A stretch of 64,000 nucleotides of DNA from Sphaerisporangium siamense (GTDB lineage Bacteria; Actinomycetota; Actinomycetes; Streptosporangiales; Streptosporangiaceae): the NCBI RefSeq assembly GCF_014205275.1, contig NZ_JACHND010000001.1, positions 5,146,001 to 5,210,000 on the forward strand. The letters run 5' to 3'. Under the pieces are notes generated by a model. It saw only the letters and a list, made by a program, of their open reading frames with translations, made no database searches and was not told where the DNA came from. Positions 1 through 9,174 of the stretch are shown piece by piece (within the stretch, counting starts at the first letter, position 1; every line of letters starts with the position of its first letter). A program made the position numbers and the translations under genes.

Positions 1-138
1 CTGAGGGCGATGAACCGTCTCCCCGACGTCAGTCTGGTGCCTGAGTCCAACAACAAGGTTCTCACCCACGAAGACCGCGACGCCGCGGTGACGATCGGGG
101 ACCAGGACAAGCACCTCATCTGGATCGGAGCACGATGA
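1..138 (+). CDS. C-terminal fragment of an unrecognised protein
   Basis: An open frame runs from the first base to a TGA at 136-138 and gives the last 45 residues of a protein whose start lies outside the window. The tail is charged and hydrophilic and ends in LIWIGAR. I recognise no domain in it. Its stop overlaps the ATG of the next gene (ATGA), so the two are almost certainly one operon with coupled translation, and the protein is likely a functional partner of the ATPase that follows. Confidence 0.7.
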   Translation: MRAMNRLPDVSLVPESNNKVLTHEDRDAAVTIGDQDKHLIWIGAR

Positions 139-3100
139 ACGGTGAGGAGCGGCGCGCCCTGGCGGCCCTGCGCTTCAACTACGCGGAGGTCGCGGACGAC
201 GTCTGGCGCCGGTCGGAGTTCCACGTGGACGGCCTGCACCGGGCGACTGTCCAGGCGCTCGTGGACGGCATGACGGAGGCGGGCGAGAGCGTCACCGCCA
301 GCCCGATCGGCGTCGTGGTCCAAGGACAGCGCGGCTCCGGGAAGACGCACCTGGTCGGCTGGGTGCGGGAGAGGATTCAGCAGGAGGGCGGCTATTTCTT
401 CCTCGTCAGCCTTCTGGACACCCGGGATTTCTGGGATAGCGTGCTCGTGTCGATGCTGGACAGCCTGGCGCGTGACTTGGACGCCGACAACCAGCTCAGA
501 TCGTTCCTGAGACAACTCTCGTCACGTGTCGGCATGCCGCGCGTGGACCGGCTCCAGTTGTTCGGCCACGCCCCGTTGACGAGGCCGATACTGGACGCCT
601 TCATCGATGCGTTGCGCCGATTCGACGACAGGGTGGGCCGCGACACGCAGGACACCGCGCGGGCTCTTGTGCTGCTCGCGTCCGACGACTTCCACGCGCA
701 GGACGTCGGCACCTCCTACCTGTCCTCCCAGCCGGAGGAGGAGCCGGGTGAACGGGCGGACTGGGGAATCAGAGAATCGAAGAAGTCTCCGCAGGAAATC
801 GTCAAGGACGTGTTCCGCCTGCTGGCCGTCATCGGGCCATCGGTGATCGCCGTCGATCAGGTCGACGCCCTGATCGCGCAATCCTCCATCGCCACCAAGG
901 CCGCGGCGGAATATGACTGGCGTAACGCTCTGGTGATCGAGCAGATAGCCGGTGGCCTGATGTCCCTGCGCGAGAACACGAGCCGGACGTTGACGGTGCT
1001 CTCCTGCCTGCCGGCCTCATGGGCGCTCATCAAGACAGTGGCCGTGGACAGCGTGCGCGACCGGTTCCGTGAGAGCATTCCCCTCCAGTCCGTCCCGAGT
1101 GCCAAGATCGGGCGGGATCTGATCGAGAAGCGGCTCGCGAAGCGGTACCGGGCGATCGGTTTCCGTCCTCCGTATCCGACATGGCCGGTGAAAGAGTCCG
1201 CCTTCGAGAACGCGCCCGACTTCACCGTGCGGCAGCTTCTCATAAAGATCGACGAGCATGTCAGGAACTGTCTCGTCGGCGACGAGATTCGTGAGCTGGA
1301 GCATCTCACCGGTGAATCCGGCCCGGTGGCCGACCGCACTGTCCCCGTGATCGACACCTCGGCGCTGGAGGCACTGGACGCGCGGTTCGCGGCCCTGAAG
1401 GACGCCGCGGAGACCGGCCCGGCCCTCGATCCGCGGAGCGAGGACGCGGTGATGCCCGCGCTGCTGTCCGCCGGGCTCGCCGCCTGGATCGCCGGGTACG
1501 GCGACGCCGGGAGGGAACTCGGCCAGGACGCGCCGCCGAGTGGCAAGCCCTCCCTGCACGCGCGGCTGCGGCGGAGCCTGGACGAGTCCACGGAGGACGA
1601 GGCGCACTGGGCGTTCCGCGCCATCGCCGCCGGGCATCCGATCGCCGTGCTCAACCGCCTGCGCGCCGCCTCGGTGGCCGCCGGCCTCAACTCGGGGGCC
1701 TCGCGGCGACGGCTGTTCGTCCTGCGCAACGACGAATGGTCCGGCGGGCCCCGTACCCGCGAGGCGGTCGCGGAGTTCGAGCGGCTGGGCGGCAGGGTCC
1801 TGCCTGTCGGGACGGAGGATCTGAGGACCCTCGCGGCGCTCAAGGCGTTGATGGCGGAGAACGCGCCGGAGTTGCCGACGTGGCTTGTCGCGCGCAAGCC
1901 GGCCGCCGAGGTGAGGCTGCTGAACGAGGCGCTTTCCGATGTCTGGACCGTTCCTGAGGCAGGGGTGGAGGAAGCGGAGTCCGCAGGCGTAACCGGTGGG
2001 GCGGACGTCGATGCGGTGGAGACGGACGGGCAGGTCCCGGTGAAGCCCGTCAAACGCGGAGGTCTCGGACCAGGAGGCGCTGCGGCGCTGAACGCCGTCC
2101 GGGGACTGGACATCGTCGGCGGCGGAAGCGTCACCGGCAACGAGGAGGAGGCCGCAGGTGAGGGGGCTCCAGCGGTCACCCGCGTGACCGAGACGGTGGG
2201 GCGCGACGGTCTTTCTGATGAAGCGGTCGAGACCCTCGTAGTCCAGGCGGGCGAGGCAGGCGAGGGGAGCGAGGAGGCTCGGGCCGTCCACTTCGAGGAG
2301 GTCGCCGGGCGTGCGGTCACGGAGACGGCGATCACGGTCGGGAAGGGGCTTTCCGATGAGGCGGTGATCGTAGAGCTGGAGGCGTTGCGGAAGCACACGG
2401 TGATCTTCGCGGGGTCGGGGTCGGGGAAGACGGTGTTGATTCGGCGCGTGGTCGAGGAGTGTGCGCTGCGCGGCGTGTCGGCGATCGTGCTGGATCCGAA
2501 CAACGACCTGGCCAGGCTTGGGGACGCCTGGCCGGAGAACCCTCCGCAGTGGGGGCCCGGGGACGCCGGGAAGGCCAAGGAGTACCTCGACGCGACCGAT
2601 GTCGTGGTGTGGACGCCGGGGCGGGACGCGGGGCGTCCGCTCACCTTCCAGCCGTTGCCCGACTTCACCGGCGTCGTGGACGACCCGGACGAGTTCCGTG
2701 AGGCGGTCGGCACGGCGGTGGAGTCGCTGGCTCCGCGTGCGAGGCTGACCGGCAACAACACCAGGGCCCACCGGGGCATGGCCGTGCTGAGGGAGGCCCT
2801 GACGTACTACGCGCGGCGCGGCCGGGTGACGCTGAAGGGGTTCACCGAGGTGCTGGCGGCCCTGCCGGAGGGCGTGAGCGAGCTGCGCGACGCGCAGAAG
2901 CTGGCCGCGGACATCGCCGAGAACCTGCACGCGGCGACGGTGAACGATCCCTTGTTCGGCGGGGAGGGCACGCCGGTGGATCCGGGGGTGCTGCTGACGC
3001 CGGCCGCGGGTAAGCGGGCGCGGGTGTCGGTGATCAACCTGGCGGGGCTGCCGTCCGACGGGCAGCGGCAGGGGTTCGTCAACCAGCTCCAGATGGCCCT

Positions 3101-3557
3101 GTTCTCGTGGATCAAGCGCAACCCGGCGGGGGACCGCCCGCTCGGCGGCCTGTTCGTCATGGACGAGGCGCAGACGTTCGCGCCGTCGGGGGCGATGACC
3201 GCCTGCACGCACAGCACGCTGGCGCTGGCGTCCCAGGCGCGCAAGTACGGGCTCGGGCTGGTGTTCGCGACGCAGTCGCCCCGGGGGTTGCACAACAGGA
3301 TCCCGGGGAACGCGGCGACGCAGTTCTTCGGCCTGCTGAACGCCCCGGTGCAGATCGAGGCGGCCAAGGAACTGGCCAGGGCGAAGGGCGGCGCCGTCGC
3401 CGACGTCGCGCACCTCGGCGCGGGGGAGTTCTACGCGGCCCTGGAGGGCGGCGGCTTCCGCAAGGTGCGCACCTCGCTGTGCCTGAGCCACCACCCGAAG
3501 AGCGCGCTCACCACCGACGAGGTCATCGCCAGGGCACGACGACCGCTGGAGCGCTGA
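135..3557 (+). CDS. Large ATPase with two P-loop domains (AAA-like plus HerA/FtsK-like)
   Basis: A protein of 1140 residues. The N-terminal third has a Walker A loop GQRGSGKT at residues 64-71 and a Walker B-like VIAVDQVD near 236-243, as in AAA/STAND-type ATPases. A low-complexity, acidic linker (about 600-740) leads to a second ATPase with GSGSGKT near residue 760, Walker B LFVMDEAQTF near 1006 and a TQSPRG sensor segment near 1045. That second set is typical of HerA/FtsK/VirB4-type DNA-pumping motors (DUF87-like). The start overlaps the stop of the preceding gene. The N-terminal half uses more AT-ending codons than the C-terminal half, which suggests mosaic or acquired origin. Such enzymes occur in DNA translocation and in anti-phage systems, but I cannot name the system. 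A perfect hairpin follows the stop. Confidence 0.8.
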   Translation: MNGEERRALAALRFNYAEVADDVWRRSEFHVDGLHRATVQALVDGMTEAGESVTASPIGVVVQGQRGSGKTHLVGWVRERIQQEGGYFFLVSLLDTRDFWDSVLVSMLDSLARDLDADNQLRSFLRQLSSRVGMPRVDRLQLFGHAPLTRPILDAFIDALRRFDDRVGRDTQDTARALVLLASDDFHAQDVGTSYLSSQPEEEPGERADWGIRESKKSPQEIVKDVFRLLAVIGPSVIAVDQVDALIAQSSIATKAAAEYDWRNALVIEQIAGGLMSLRENTSRTLTVLSCLPASWALIKTVAVDSVRDRFRESIPLQSVPSAKIGRDLIEKRLAKRYRAIGFRPPYPTWPVKESAFENAPDFTVRQLLIKIDEHVRNCLVGDEIRELEHLTGESGPVADRTVPVIDTSALEALDARFAALKDAAETGPALDPRSEDAVMPALLSAGLAAWIAGYGDAGRELGQDAPPSGKPSLHARLRRSLDESTEDEAHWAFRAIAAGHPIAVLNRLRAASVAAGLNSGASRRRLFVLRNDEWSGGPRTREAVAEFERLGGRVLPVGTEDLRTLAALKALMAENAPELPTWLVARKPAAEVRLLNEALSDVWTVPEAGVEEAESAGVTGGADVDAVETDGQVPVKPVKRGGLGPGGAAALNAVRGLDIVGGGSVTGNEEEAAGEGAPAVTRVTETVGRDGLSDEAVETLVVQAGEAGEGSEEARAVHFEEVAGRAVTETAITVGKGLSDEAVIVELEALRKHTVIFAGSGSGKTVLIRRVVEECALRGVSAIVLDPNNDLARLGDAWPENPPQWGPGDAGKAKEYLDATDVVVWTPGRDAGRPLTFQPLPDFTGVVDDPDEFREAVGTAVESLAPRARLTGNNTRAHRGMAVLREALTYYARRGRVTLKGFTEVLAALPEGVSELRDAQKLAADIAENLHAATVNDPLFGGEGTPVDPGVLLTPAAGKRARVSVINLAGLPSDGQRQGFVNQLQMALFSWIKRNPAGDRPLGGLFVMDEAQTFAPSGAMTACTHSTLALASQARKYGLGLVFATQSPRGLHNRIPGNAATQFFGLLNAPVQIEAAKELARAKGGAVADVAHLGAGEFYAALEGGGFRKVRTSLCLSHHPKSALTTDEVIARARRPLER

Positions 3558-3563
3558 CGCCGC

Positions 3564-3600
3564 TCCGGGGGCCTTCCCGGCGACGACGAAGGCCCCCGGA
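3564..3600 (+). terminator. Hairpin terminator after the dual ATPase gene
   Basis: A perfect 13 bp stem (TCCGGGGGCCTTC pairing with GAAGGCCCCCGGA) with an 11-base loop begins 7 bases after the stop codon. There is no T-tract, which is usual for actinobacterial terminators. Confidence 0.65.
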
Positions 3601-3813
3601 AGGATCGCCGCGCCGATGTCATAAGGTCCGGGGCCGATCGTTACCCGGTGTCACAAAGCTCGCGAGCGGATCGCTACTCCGATATGTCATTACGTGGACG
3701 AGCGTTCCGTATGTGCGGAAGACTGTCCGGATCGATCACTGGCCGAGCGGGGTGGGCACGGCCAGGCACCGCGGCCGCCTGCCTCCTCGCTCCGACGCAC
3801 CACGGGAGCACGG

Positions 3814-4875
3814 ATGAGTGCGAGCCGCATGACCGCGACGGACCCCGCGCCCTTCAGGCTCAGGCGGAACACCCGGGACCTCCCGAAGGCCGTCGAGACG
3901 CTCGCCAAGGCGCTGCCCGCGCGCGACCTGAAGACCGTCCTGGCCGACGCGAACCGCACGGCCGTCCGCAAGGGGAGCACGTCGGCGTTCGGCTCGATGA
4001 GCCCCAAGCCCGCCGACTGGTACTGCTTCGAGGAGGGCGACGACCAGACCACCGACTGGTACCCGCAGGGCGTCGCCGCGTCCGCGGAGGCCGGCCGCCC
4101 GGACCTGCGCACGTTCGTGGTGAGCTGGTACTGGAGGCCCGAGGGCAAGGCCACCGAGCGGGGCGTGCGCCTGTCGTTCCTCAGCGCCGAGACCCGCAGG
4201 TACCGGCACGTCCTGCTGGTCGAGCCCAAGGTGGACGGCTCGTACGCCGCGGTGAACATCCACGCGGGCGGAGTCGCCTGGTACGGCGACCTGCTCTACG
4301 TGGCCGACACCTCGCGCGGCTTCCGGGTGTTCGACCTGCGGCGGATCTTCGAGGTCAAGGGCGACGACGACAAGATCGGCAAGCAGGGCGGGCGGTACCA
4401 CGCGTTCGGTTACCGGTATGTGATGCCGCAGGTGGACGCCTGGGCGGGCACCGGGTCCGCCCGGTTCTCCTTCGCCGCGGTGGACCGCAGCACCACCCCG
4501 CACTCGCTGATCTCCGGCGAGTACGTCGACCCGTCCGACGACCCGGGCGTGGCCGGCAGGGTGGCGCGCTGGCCGCTCGCCCCGGACGGCACGCCGGTGG
4601 CGGGCACGGACGGGACCGCCGCCGCGGCGGACGCGTTCACGCTCGCCGGAGCGAAGATCCAGGGCGCGCTGTCGCACAAGGGCGCCTGGTATCTCAGCCA
4701 GGCGGCGTCCTCGACGGTCAACGGGTCGCTGCTGGTGGTGCCGGACGGGCGGACGGCGCAGGTCAGGAAGTTCCCCGTGGGCCCGGAGGACCTGACCTGC
4801 TGGGGGGAGAAGAACCAGCTCTGGTGCGTCACCGAGTTCAAGGGACGCCGCGCCCTGTTCACCGTCCCGCTCTGA
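3814..4875 (+). CDS. Conserved hypothetical protein, 353 residues, no known domain recognised
   Basis: The start at 3814 is chosen because GGGAG lies about 6 bases upstream; a second ATG follows at 3829. There is no signal peptide or membrane segment. The sequence is rich in aromatic residues with several short strand-like blocks, such as TFVVSWYWRP, VAWYGDLLYVADTSRGFRVFDL and KGAWYLSQAASS. This recalls a beta-propeller-like fold reporting a displayed value, but no catalytic motif is evident. It stands alone, with noncoding DNA on both sides. Function unknown. Confidence 0.75.
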   Translation: MSASRMTATDPAPFRLRRNTRDLPKAVETLAKALPARDLKTVLADANRTAVRKGSTSAFGSMSPKPADWYCFEEGDDQTTDWYPQGVAASAEAGRPDLRTFVVSWYWRPEGKATERGVRLSFLSAETRRYRHVLLVEPKVDGSYAAVNIHAGGVAWYGDLLYVADTSRGFRVFDLRRIFEVKGDDDKIGKQGGRYHAFGYRYVMPQVDAWAGTGSARFSFAAVDRSTTPHSLISGEYVDPSDDPGVAGRVARWPLAPDGTPVAGTDGTAAAADAFTLAGAKIQGALSHKGAWYLSQAASSTVNGSLLVVPDGRTAQVRKFPVGPEDLTCWGEKNQLWCVTEFKGRRALFTVPL

Positions 4876-5044
4876 GGCCGGCCCCTCCAGGCCGGGACGG
4901 CCCGCTTGCACGACTTGCGGACGGCTTGCGCGGGAGGGGGCAAGCGGACGTCAAAGACCGTGCAGGCGGGCCCGCGTATCACTGGGTGTGCAAGGCCCCG
5001 GCGCCAAGGACCGGACCGGGAAGCATTCGCCCCAGGAGAAGAAC

Positions 5045-5761
5045 ATGAAGCGCACCCTGCTCGGTCTCGCCGCCGCCGCCACGCTCGCCGGGCCGGCCGT
5101 CACCGTCCCCGCGGTCTCCGCCTCGGCGGCCACCGGCGACTTCGGCCCGGACACCTGCCGCCAGGGCTACGTGTGGCGTGAGGCCCGTCCCTCCGACCAC
5201 GTGTGCGTCACCTCGGGCACCCGCACCCAGACCCGCGACGACAACGCCGCCGCCGCGTCGCGGTGGACCTCCGGCGCGTTCGGGGCGCACACCTGCGTCC
5301 AGGGCTACGTCTGGCGGGAGGCGTTCGCGGGCGACGACGTCTGCGTCCTGCCCGCCGTCCGCTCGCAGGCGCGCGCCGACAACGCCGCCGCGGCCGACCG
5401 CAGGGTCTCCGCCCGCCTGTGGATCACCAAGTACACCGTGCCGCCGACCGACAACGGCGACGGCACCTCGACCACGACCTCGGTGGACGACATCCCGCGG
5501 CTCAAGCTGAGCGGCGACCACTTCAACTTCGGCCAGGTCAAGCTGTACCTGCGCTACAACACCGGCCGCACCTACTGGAGCGGCGCCGTGACCGCGAGCG
5601 CGCACGGTGGCTTCGCGGGCGGCAGCTTCGGCAAGAAGAGCGGGGTGTTCGACTGCTCGGGCGCCGCGCGCCCGGCCAACGGGTACGCGCAGGCGTACGA
5701 CGTGGTGTCCGGCCGCTGGTCGGCCAAGGTTCCGGTGCGGATCGGCTGCGCCGTCCTGTGA
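5045..5761 (+). CDS. Small secreted protein with two tandem Cys-containing modules
   Basis: A 238-residue protein starting at ATG 5045, with AGGAGA about 7 bases upstream. Residues 1 to about 29 form a Sec signal peptide ending ASA. The mature protein opens with two tandem modules of about 42 residues. Each has the pattern FG-x-x-TC-x-QGYVWREA...D-x-VCV followed by a basic stretch ending in DNAAAA. Each module holds two cysteines that could form a disulfide. A C-terminal domain of about 120 residues (from SARLWITKYT) contains one further Cys. The fold and partner are unknown; a surface or matrix role is only a guess. Confidence 0.8.
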   Translation: MKRTLLGLAAAATLAGPAVTVPAVSASAATGDFGPDTCRQGYVWREARPSDHVCVTSGTRTQTRDDNAAAASRWTSGAFGAHTCVQGYVWREAFAGDDVCVLPAVRSQARADNAAAADRRVSARLWITKYTVPPTDNGDGTSTTTSVDDIPRLKLSGDHFNFGQVKLYLRYNTGRTYWSGAVTASAHGGFAGGSFGKKSGVFDCSGAARPANGYAQAYDVVSGRWSAKVPVRIGCAVL

Positions 5762-5773
5762 ACCGCGGTCCAT

Positions 5774-5802
5774 GGGCCGGCTCCTGCGCGAGGGGCCGGC
5801 CC
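5774..5802 (+). terminator. Hairpin terminator after the secreted repeat protein gene
   Basis: An 11 bp stem (GGGCCGGCTCC with GGGGCCGGCCC, one G-T pair) and a 7-base loop lie 12 bases after the stop. A short T-run follows a few bases downstream. Confidence 0.5.
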
Positions 5803-5943
5803 TCCGGCTTTTCGAGGGACAACGCCGGGGAGGACATCGGGGGAGGGGGACCCCGGGAGCGGTCTCAGGGCCGTCCCTGACTCCTCCCTGAAGTCGCCTC
5901 CGGCCTATGTCGCCGGGCGTCGCGGCCGCCTAGCGTGAATGCC

Positions 5944-6108
5944 ATGGGACGCATTCTTCTGATCGTCATCGCCGTCATCGTCGGCTTCTTCCTGCTCGGC
6001 AGCGTGCTGGGCCTCATCGCCGGCCTCGTCAAGTGGGCCCTGATCATCGGCGTGGTCGCCCTCGCCGTGCTGGCCCTCACCAAGATCTTCCGTTCCCGCG
6101 CGGGCTGA
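5944..6108 (+). CDS. Small membrane protein, 54 residues
   Basis: ATG at 5944 opens a 54-codon frame. Its product is almost entirely hydrophobic: a first helix at residues 4-26 (ILLIVIAVIVGFFLLGSVLG) and a second at about 29-46, ending in a basic tail KIFRSRAG. The third-position GC bias matches the genes around it, so translation is likely. It may sit in the inner membrane as a two-helix hairpin. Function unknown. Confidence 0.6.
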   Translation: MGRILLIVIAVIVGFFLLGSVLGLIAGLVKWALIIGVVALAVLALTKIFRSRAG

Positions 6109-6208
6109 TCCGCGCGGGACGCCCGCGGGGCCGCCGGGCGGGTAGCCGTCCGGGCGGATGGGGTATGGGGTCGGTAACCGGTCACATGCCGAGGAATCTG
6201 GAGGAACC

Positions 6209-6649
6209 ATGCGATACCTCGCACGTCCCCACCAGATCCCCCCGAGAGTCGCCGTGGGCGCGTACTTCCTGGATTCGGGCCTGTCGAAGTTCGACGCCGA
6301 CGAGGGGACGGCCGAGGGAGTGCACGGCATGGCCGTGCGCGCCTATCCCTTCCTCGGCAAGGTGGACCCGATGCTGTTCACCCGGGCGCTGTCGATCACC
6401 GAGATGGCCCTCGGGGCGGCGCTGCTGGTGCCGGTGGTGCCCTCGGTCGTGGCGGGGGCCGCGCTCGCGGGCTTCGCCGGGGGGCTGATCGGCCTCTACC
6501 TGCGCACGCCGGGCATGACCCGCCCGGGCGGGGTGCGGCCGAGCGACCAGGGCAAGGCCGTCGCCAAGGACGTCTGGCTGCTCGGCATCGGCCTCGGCCT
6601 GGTCGTCGACGAGTGCGTCCACGAATGCGCCGGCCGAGGGGCCGCGTGA
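6209..6649 (+). CDS. DoxX-like membrane protein
   Basis: A 146-residue protein. The start at ATG 6209 is set by a strong GGAGGA 5 bases upstream. It has about four hydrophobic segments: near residues 12-22, 55-75, 76-95 and 118-135. The early YFLDSGLSKF motif matches the DoxX/quinol oxidase small-subunit-like group, where a short helix follows a conserved G-x-x-K/F. DoxX-type proteins are linked to redox and membrane stress, but no substrate can be inferred here. It converges on the RpiR gene with only 4 bases between the stops. Confidence 0.6.
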   Translation: MRYLARPHQIPPRVAVGAYFLDSGLSKFDADEGTAEGVHGMAVRAYPFLGKVDPMLFTRALSITEMALGAALLVPVVPSVVAGAALAGFAGGLIGLYLRTPGMTRPGGVRPSDQGKAVAKDVWLLGIGLGLVVDECVHECAGRGAA

Positions 6650-6653
6650 GCGG

Positions 6654-7562
6654 TCACCAGCCCTTGCGGCCCCGCGTCCGCGTGTCGGACACGAAGGCGC
6701 CCAGGGCGTCGCGGGTCGCGCGCAACGCCTCGTTGGCCGCCTCGGCCGTCCGCTGCGCCACGCCGACGAACACGTAGTCCACGATCAGCAGCTGGCTGAT
6801 CCTGCTGGCCAGCGCGCCGGGACGGAACGCCGTCTCACGGCCCGCGGAGATCAGCACGTGCCCGCACACCTCGGCCAGCGACGAGCGCGGGTTGTTGGTG
6901 ACGGCGACGGTCGTCGCGCCCGCCTTGGCCGCGCGCCGCAGCGGCTCCACCACGTCCGGCGTCTCGCCCGTGGTGCTCACCCCGACCGCGACGTCGCCGG
7001 GCCTCAGCAGGACGGCGCTGGTCAGCGCCAGATGGGCGTCGGTGAACCCGTGCGCCGACAGCCCGATGCGCATCAGCTTCTGCGCCATGTCGAGGGCCAC
7101 CAGCCCGGAGGCCGCGACCCCGTACACGTCGACGCGCCGCGCGGCGGTGATGGCCGCCACCACCTCGCCGAGCAGCTCGGGGGAGAGCTGCGCCGCGGTG
7201 TCCTCCAGCGCCTGCGCCTCGGCCCGCGTCACCTTGGCGATCACGTCGGACAGGGGGTCGTCCGGGGCGAGGTCGCCGGGCACCAGGCGGTCGGGCCCCT
7301 GCCGCGTCGTGGCGGCCGCGGCGGCCAGCGCCAGCCGCAACTGGGCGTAGCCGGAGAAGCCGAGGGCGCGCGCGGTGCGCACGATCGTCGCCTCGCTGGT
7401 GGCCGAGGTGGCGCTGAGCTCGGTGATCGTGCTGCGCGCGACCGTCGCCGGGTCGTCGAGGATCAGCCGGGCGATGATCTGCGCCGAGGGGGTCAGCGAG
7501 GGAAGCACGGCCCGCACCCGGGCGACCAGGTTCTCCGGGGTCGAGCCTTCCGGGTCGATCAT
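6654..7562 (-). CDS. MurR/RpiR-family transcriptional regulator
   Basis: A 302-residue regulator. Residues 1-80 form the RpiR helix-turn-helix (STITELSATSATSEATIVRTARALGFSGY). Residues of about 125-260 form a SIS sugar-phosphate-binding domain (VDVYGVAASGLVALDMAQKL and GVSTTGETPDVVE). Family members sense amino-sugar or MurNAc phosphates. Downstream of its promoter region lie nagZ and, divergently, a GHL10 glycosidase and a BadF-type sugar kinase, so it probably controls this cell-wall sugar locus. AAAAGGA lies just upstream of the ATG. Start and strand are well supported. Confidence 0.88.
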   Translation of the reverse strand: MIDPEGSTPENLVARVRAVLPSLTPSAQIIARLILDDPATVARSTITELSATSATSEATIVRTARALGFSGYAQLRLALAAAAATTRQGPDRLVPGDLAPDDPLSDVIAKVTRAEAQALEDTAAQLSPELLGEVVAAITAARRVDVYGVAASGLVALDMAQKLMRIGLSAHGFTDAHLALTSAVLLRPGDVAVGVSTTGETPDVVEPLRRAAKAGATTVAVTNNPRSSLAEVCGHVLISAGRETAFRPGALASRISQLLIVDYVFVGVAQRTAEAANEALRATRDALGAFVSDTRTRGRKGW

Positions 7563-7671
7563 GGGGGTCCTTTTCTGTTACCGACACATTACTCAATCAT
7601 GGCCTTTTCCGGACTGCTCCATGGCCGTACGGCACGCGCACGCGACCAGGGGAAGAGCGGCGGGCCGTGGC

Positions 7672-9174
7672 TCAGCCGGAGGTGAGCCACTCGGCGGCGG
7701 CGATCGCGCTCACCCGCGAGTCGCCGCCCGTGGCCAGGTGGACCGCGCCGCAGGGACGGCCGGGCAGCCCCATCTCGATCACCACGGCGTCCGGGCGGCG
7801 GCGCAGCACCTCCGCGAGCACCCGGCGCATCCACGCGTGCCGGTGCGCGTCCCGCGTGACGAGGACCGGCGGCGCGTCCCCGTGGCCGCCCAGGGGAGGG
7901 ACGGCGTGGTGGTCGGGGGTCAGCGTCACGCGGGTCGTGCCGGGCAGCCGCGCCGCCAGCGCCTCGGCGGGCCCGTAGGGGGGAGCGTCGCCGATCGCCT
8001 GGTGGGGGCGCGCGGTCATCTCGATCACGACCGGCGCCCGGGTCAGCACCGGCCGCGCCACGGCCCCCTCGCCCGGCACGGCGCGCAGCGCCAGCCGGGC
8101 GCTCTCCAGGCCGAGCCGCGACACCCCGTACTCGGGGTCCAGCGGCACGCCGGGCCCGCCGGCGGGGCCGCCGCCCGTCCAGGCCACCAGCGCGGCCACG
8201 CGGTCCGCCGCCTCGGCCAGCCGCGACTCCGGCAGCGTCCCGTCGCGGACGGCGCCCGCGATCGCCTCCCGCATCGCGGCGACGTTCTCGCCTCCGGGGG
8301 AGGAGATCCCCACGCAGATCGCGTCGGCGCCCGCGGCGAGCGCGCGCACGGCCACCTCCGGCTGCGACATGCGCGCCGAGACGGCCTTCATCTCGATCGC
8401 GTCGGTCACCAGCAGGCCCTGGAAGCCGAGCTCCTCGCGCAGCAGGTCCGTCATCACGCGGCGGCTCAGCGTGGCGGTGAGGTCCGGGTCCAGGGCCGGC
8501 ACCAGCAGGTGGCCGCACATGATCGCCCGGACTCCCGCGGCCACGGCCGCGCGGAAGGGGGGCAGGTCGCGGCGCTCCAGCAGCTCGCGGGAGGCGTGGA
8601 GGGTCGGCAGGGCCAGATGGGAGTCGGTCACGGTGTCCCCGTGGCCGGGGAAGTGCTTGGCGCAGGCGGCCACCCCCTGCGCCTGCAGCCCGGTGACCCA
8701 CGCCGCCGCGTGCCGGGCGACCAGGCCGGGATCGGCGCCGAAGGACCGCACGCCGATCACCGGGTTGGCGGGGTCGGCGTTGACGTCCACGTCCGGCGCG
8801 TAGTCGAGCGTGACGCCCGTGGCCGCGAGGAGCCGCCCGATCTCGGCGGCGGTCCGCTCGGTCCTGGCCACGTCGTCGAGCATGCCGAGCGCGGCGTTGC
8901 CCGGCCACGAGCTGCCGCGGGCCGCCTCCAGGCGGGTGACCGTGCCGCCCTCCTCGTCAGCGGCCACGATGACCTCGGGGTTCTCCTCGCGGAGCCGCCG
9001 CACCACGTCCGCGGGGTCCCCGTCGATGTTGCGCGCGAACAGCACCACCCCGCCCAGCCCTCCGGCGAGCTCCCTGAGCACCCAGTCCGGCGGCGTGGTG
9101 CCGTCGAAGCCGACCTGAAGCACGGCGGCGGCCAGGCGGTCGAGATCGGACCTGCGGGACGAGCGATCGGGCAT
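7672..9174 (-). CDS. nagZ: Beta-N-acetylhexosaminidase of GH3 family (NagZ-like)
   Basis: A 500-residue glycoside hydrolase. The GH3 NagZ signature KHFPGHGDTVTDSH lies near residues 171-185, and the likely nucleophile Asp is in TDAIEMKA near residue 257. NagZ enzymes remove GlcNAc from 1,6-anhydroMurNAc or MurNAc muropeptides during wall recycling. The protein is longer than the 340-residue E. coli enzyme and carries a C-terminal domain of about 150 residues. The start at 9174 is preferred because GGAGG lies 9 bases upstream, although longer in-frame starts exist. There is no signal peptide with this start, so it is probably cytosolic. Confidence 0.87.
   Translation of the reverse strand: MPDRSSRRSDLDRLAAAVLQVGFDGTTPPDWVLRELAGGLGGVVLFARNIDGDPADVVRRLREENPEVIVAADEEGGTVTRLEAARGSSWPGNAALGMLDDVARTERTAAEIGRLLAATGVTLDYAPDVDVNADPANPVIGVRSFGADPGLVARHAAAWVTGLQAQGVAACAKHFPGHGDTVTDSHLALPTLHASRELLERRDLPPFRAAVAAGVRAIMCGHLLVPALDPDLTATLSRRVMTDLLREELGFQGLLVTDAIEMKAVSARMSQPEVAVRALAAGADAICVGISSPGGENVAAMREAIAGAVRDGTLPESRLAEAADRVAALVAWTGGGPAGGPGVPLDPEYGVSRLGLESARLALRAVPGEGAVARPVLTRAPVVIEMTARPHQAIGDAPPYGPAEALAARLPGTTRVTLTPDHHAVPPLGGHGDAPPVLVTRDAHRHAWMRRVLAEVLRRRPDAVVIEMGLPGRPCGAVHLATGGDSRVSAIAAAEWLTSG

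Noticed and set aside
1017-3494. Long antisense open frame opposite the dual ATPase gene
   Set aside because: GC-rich codons leave antisense frames open. The composition (Arg, His, Pro, Val rich) has no domain, and the sense frame has clear ATPase motifs.
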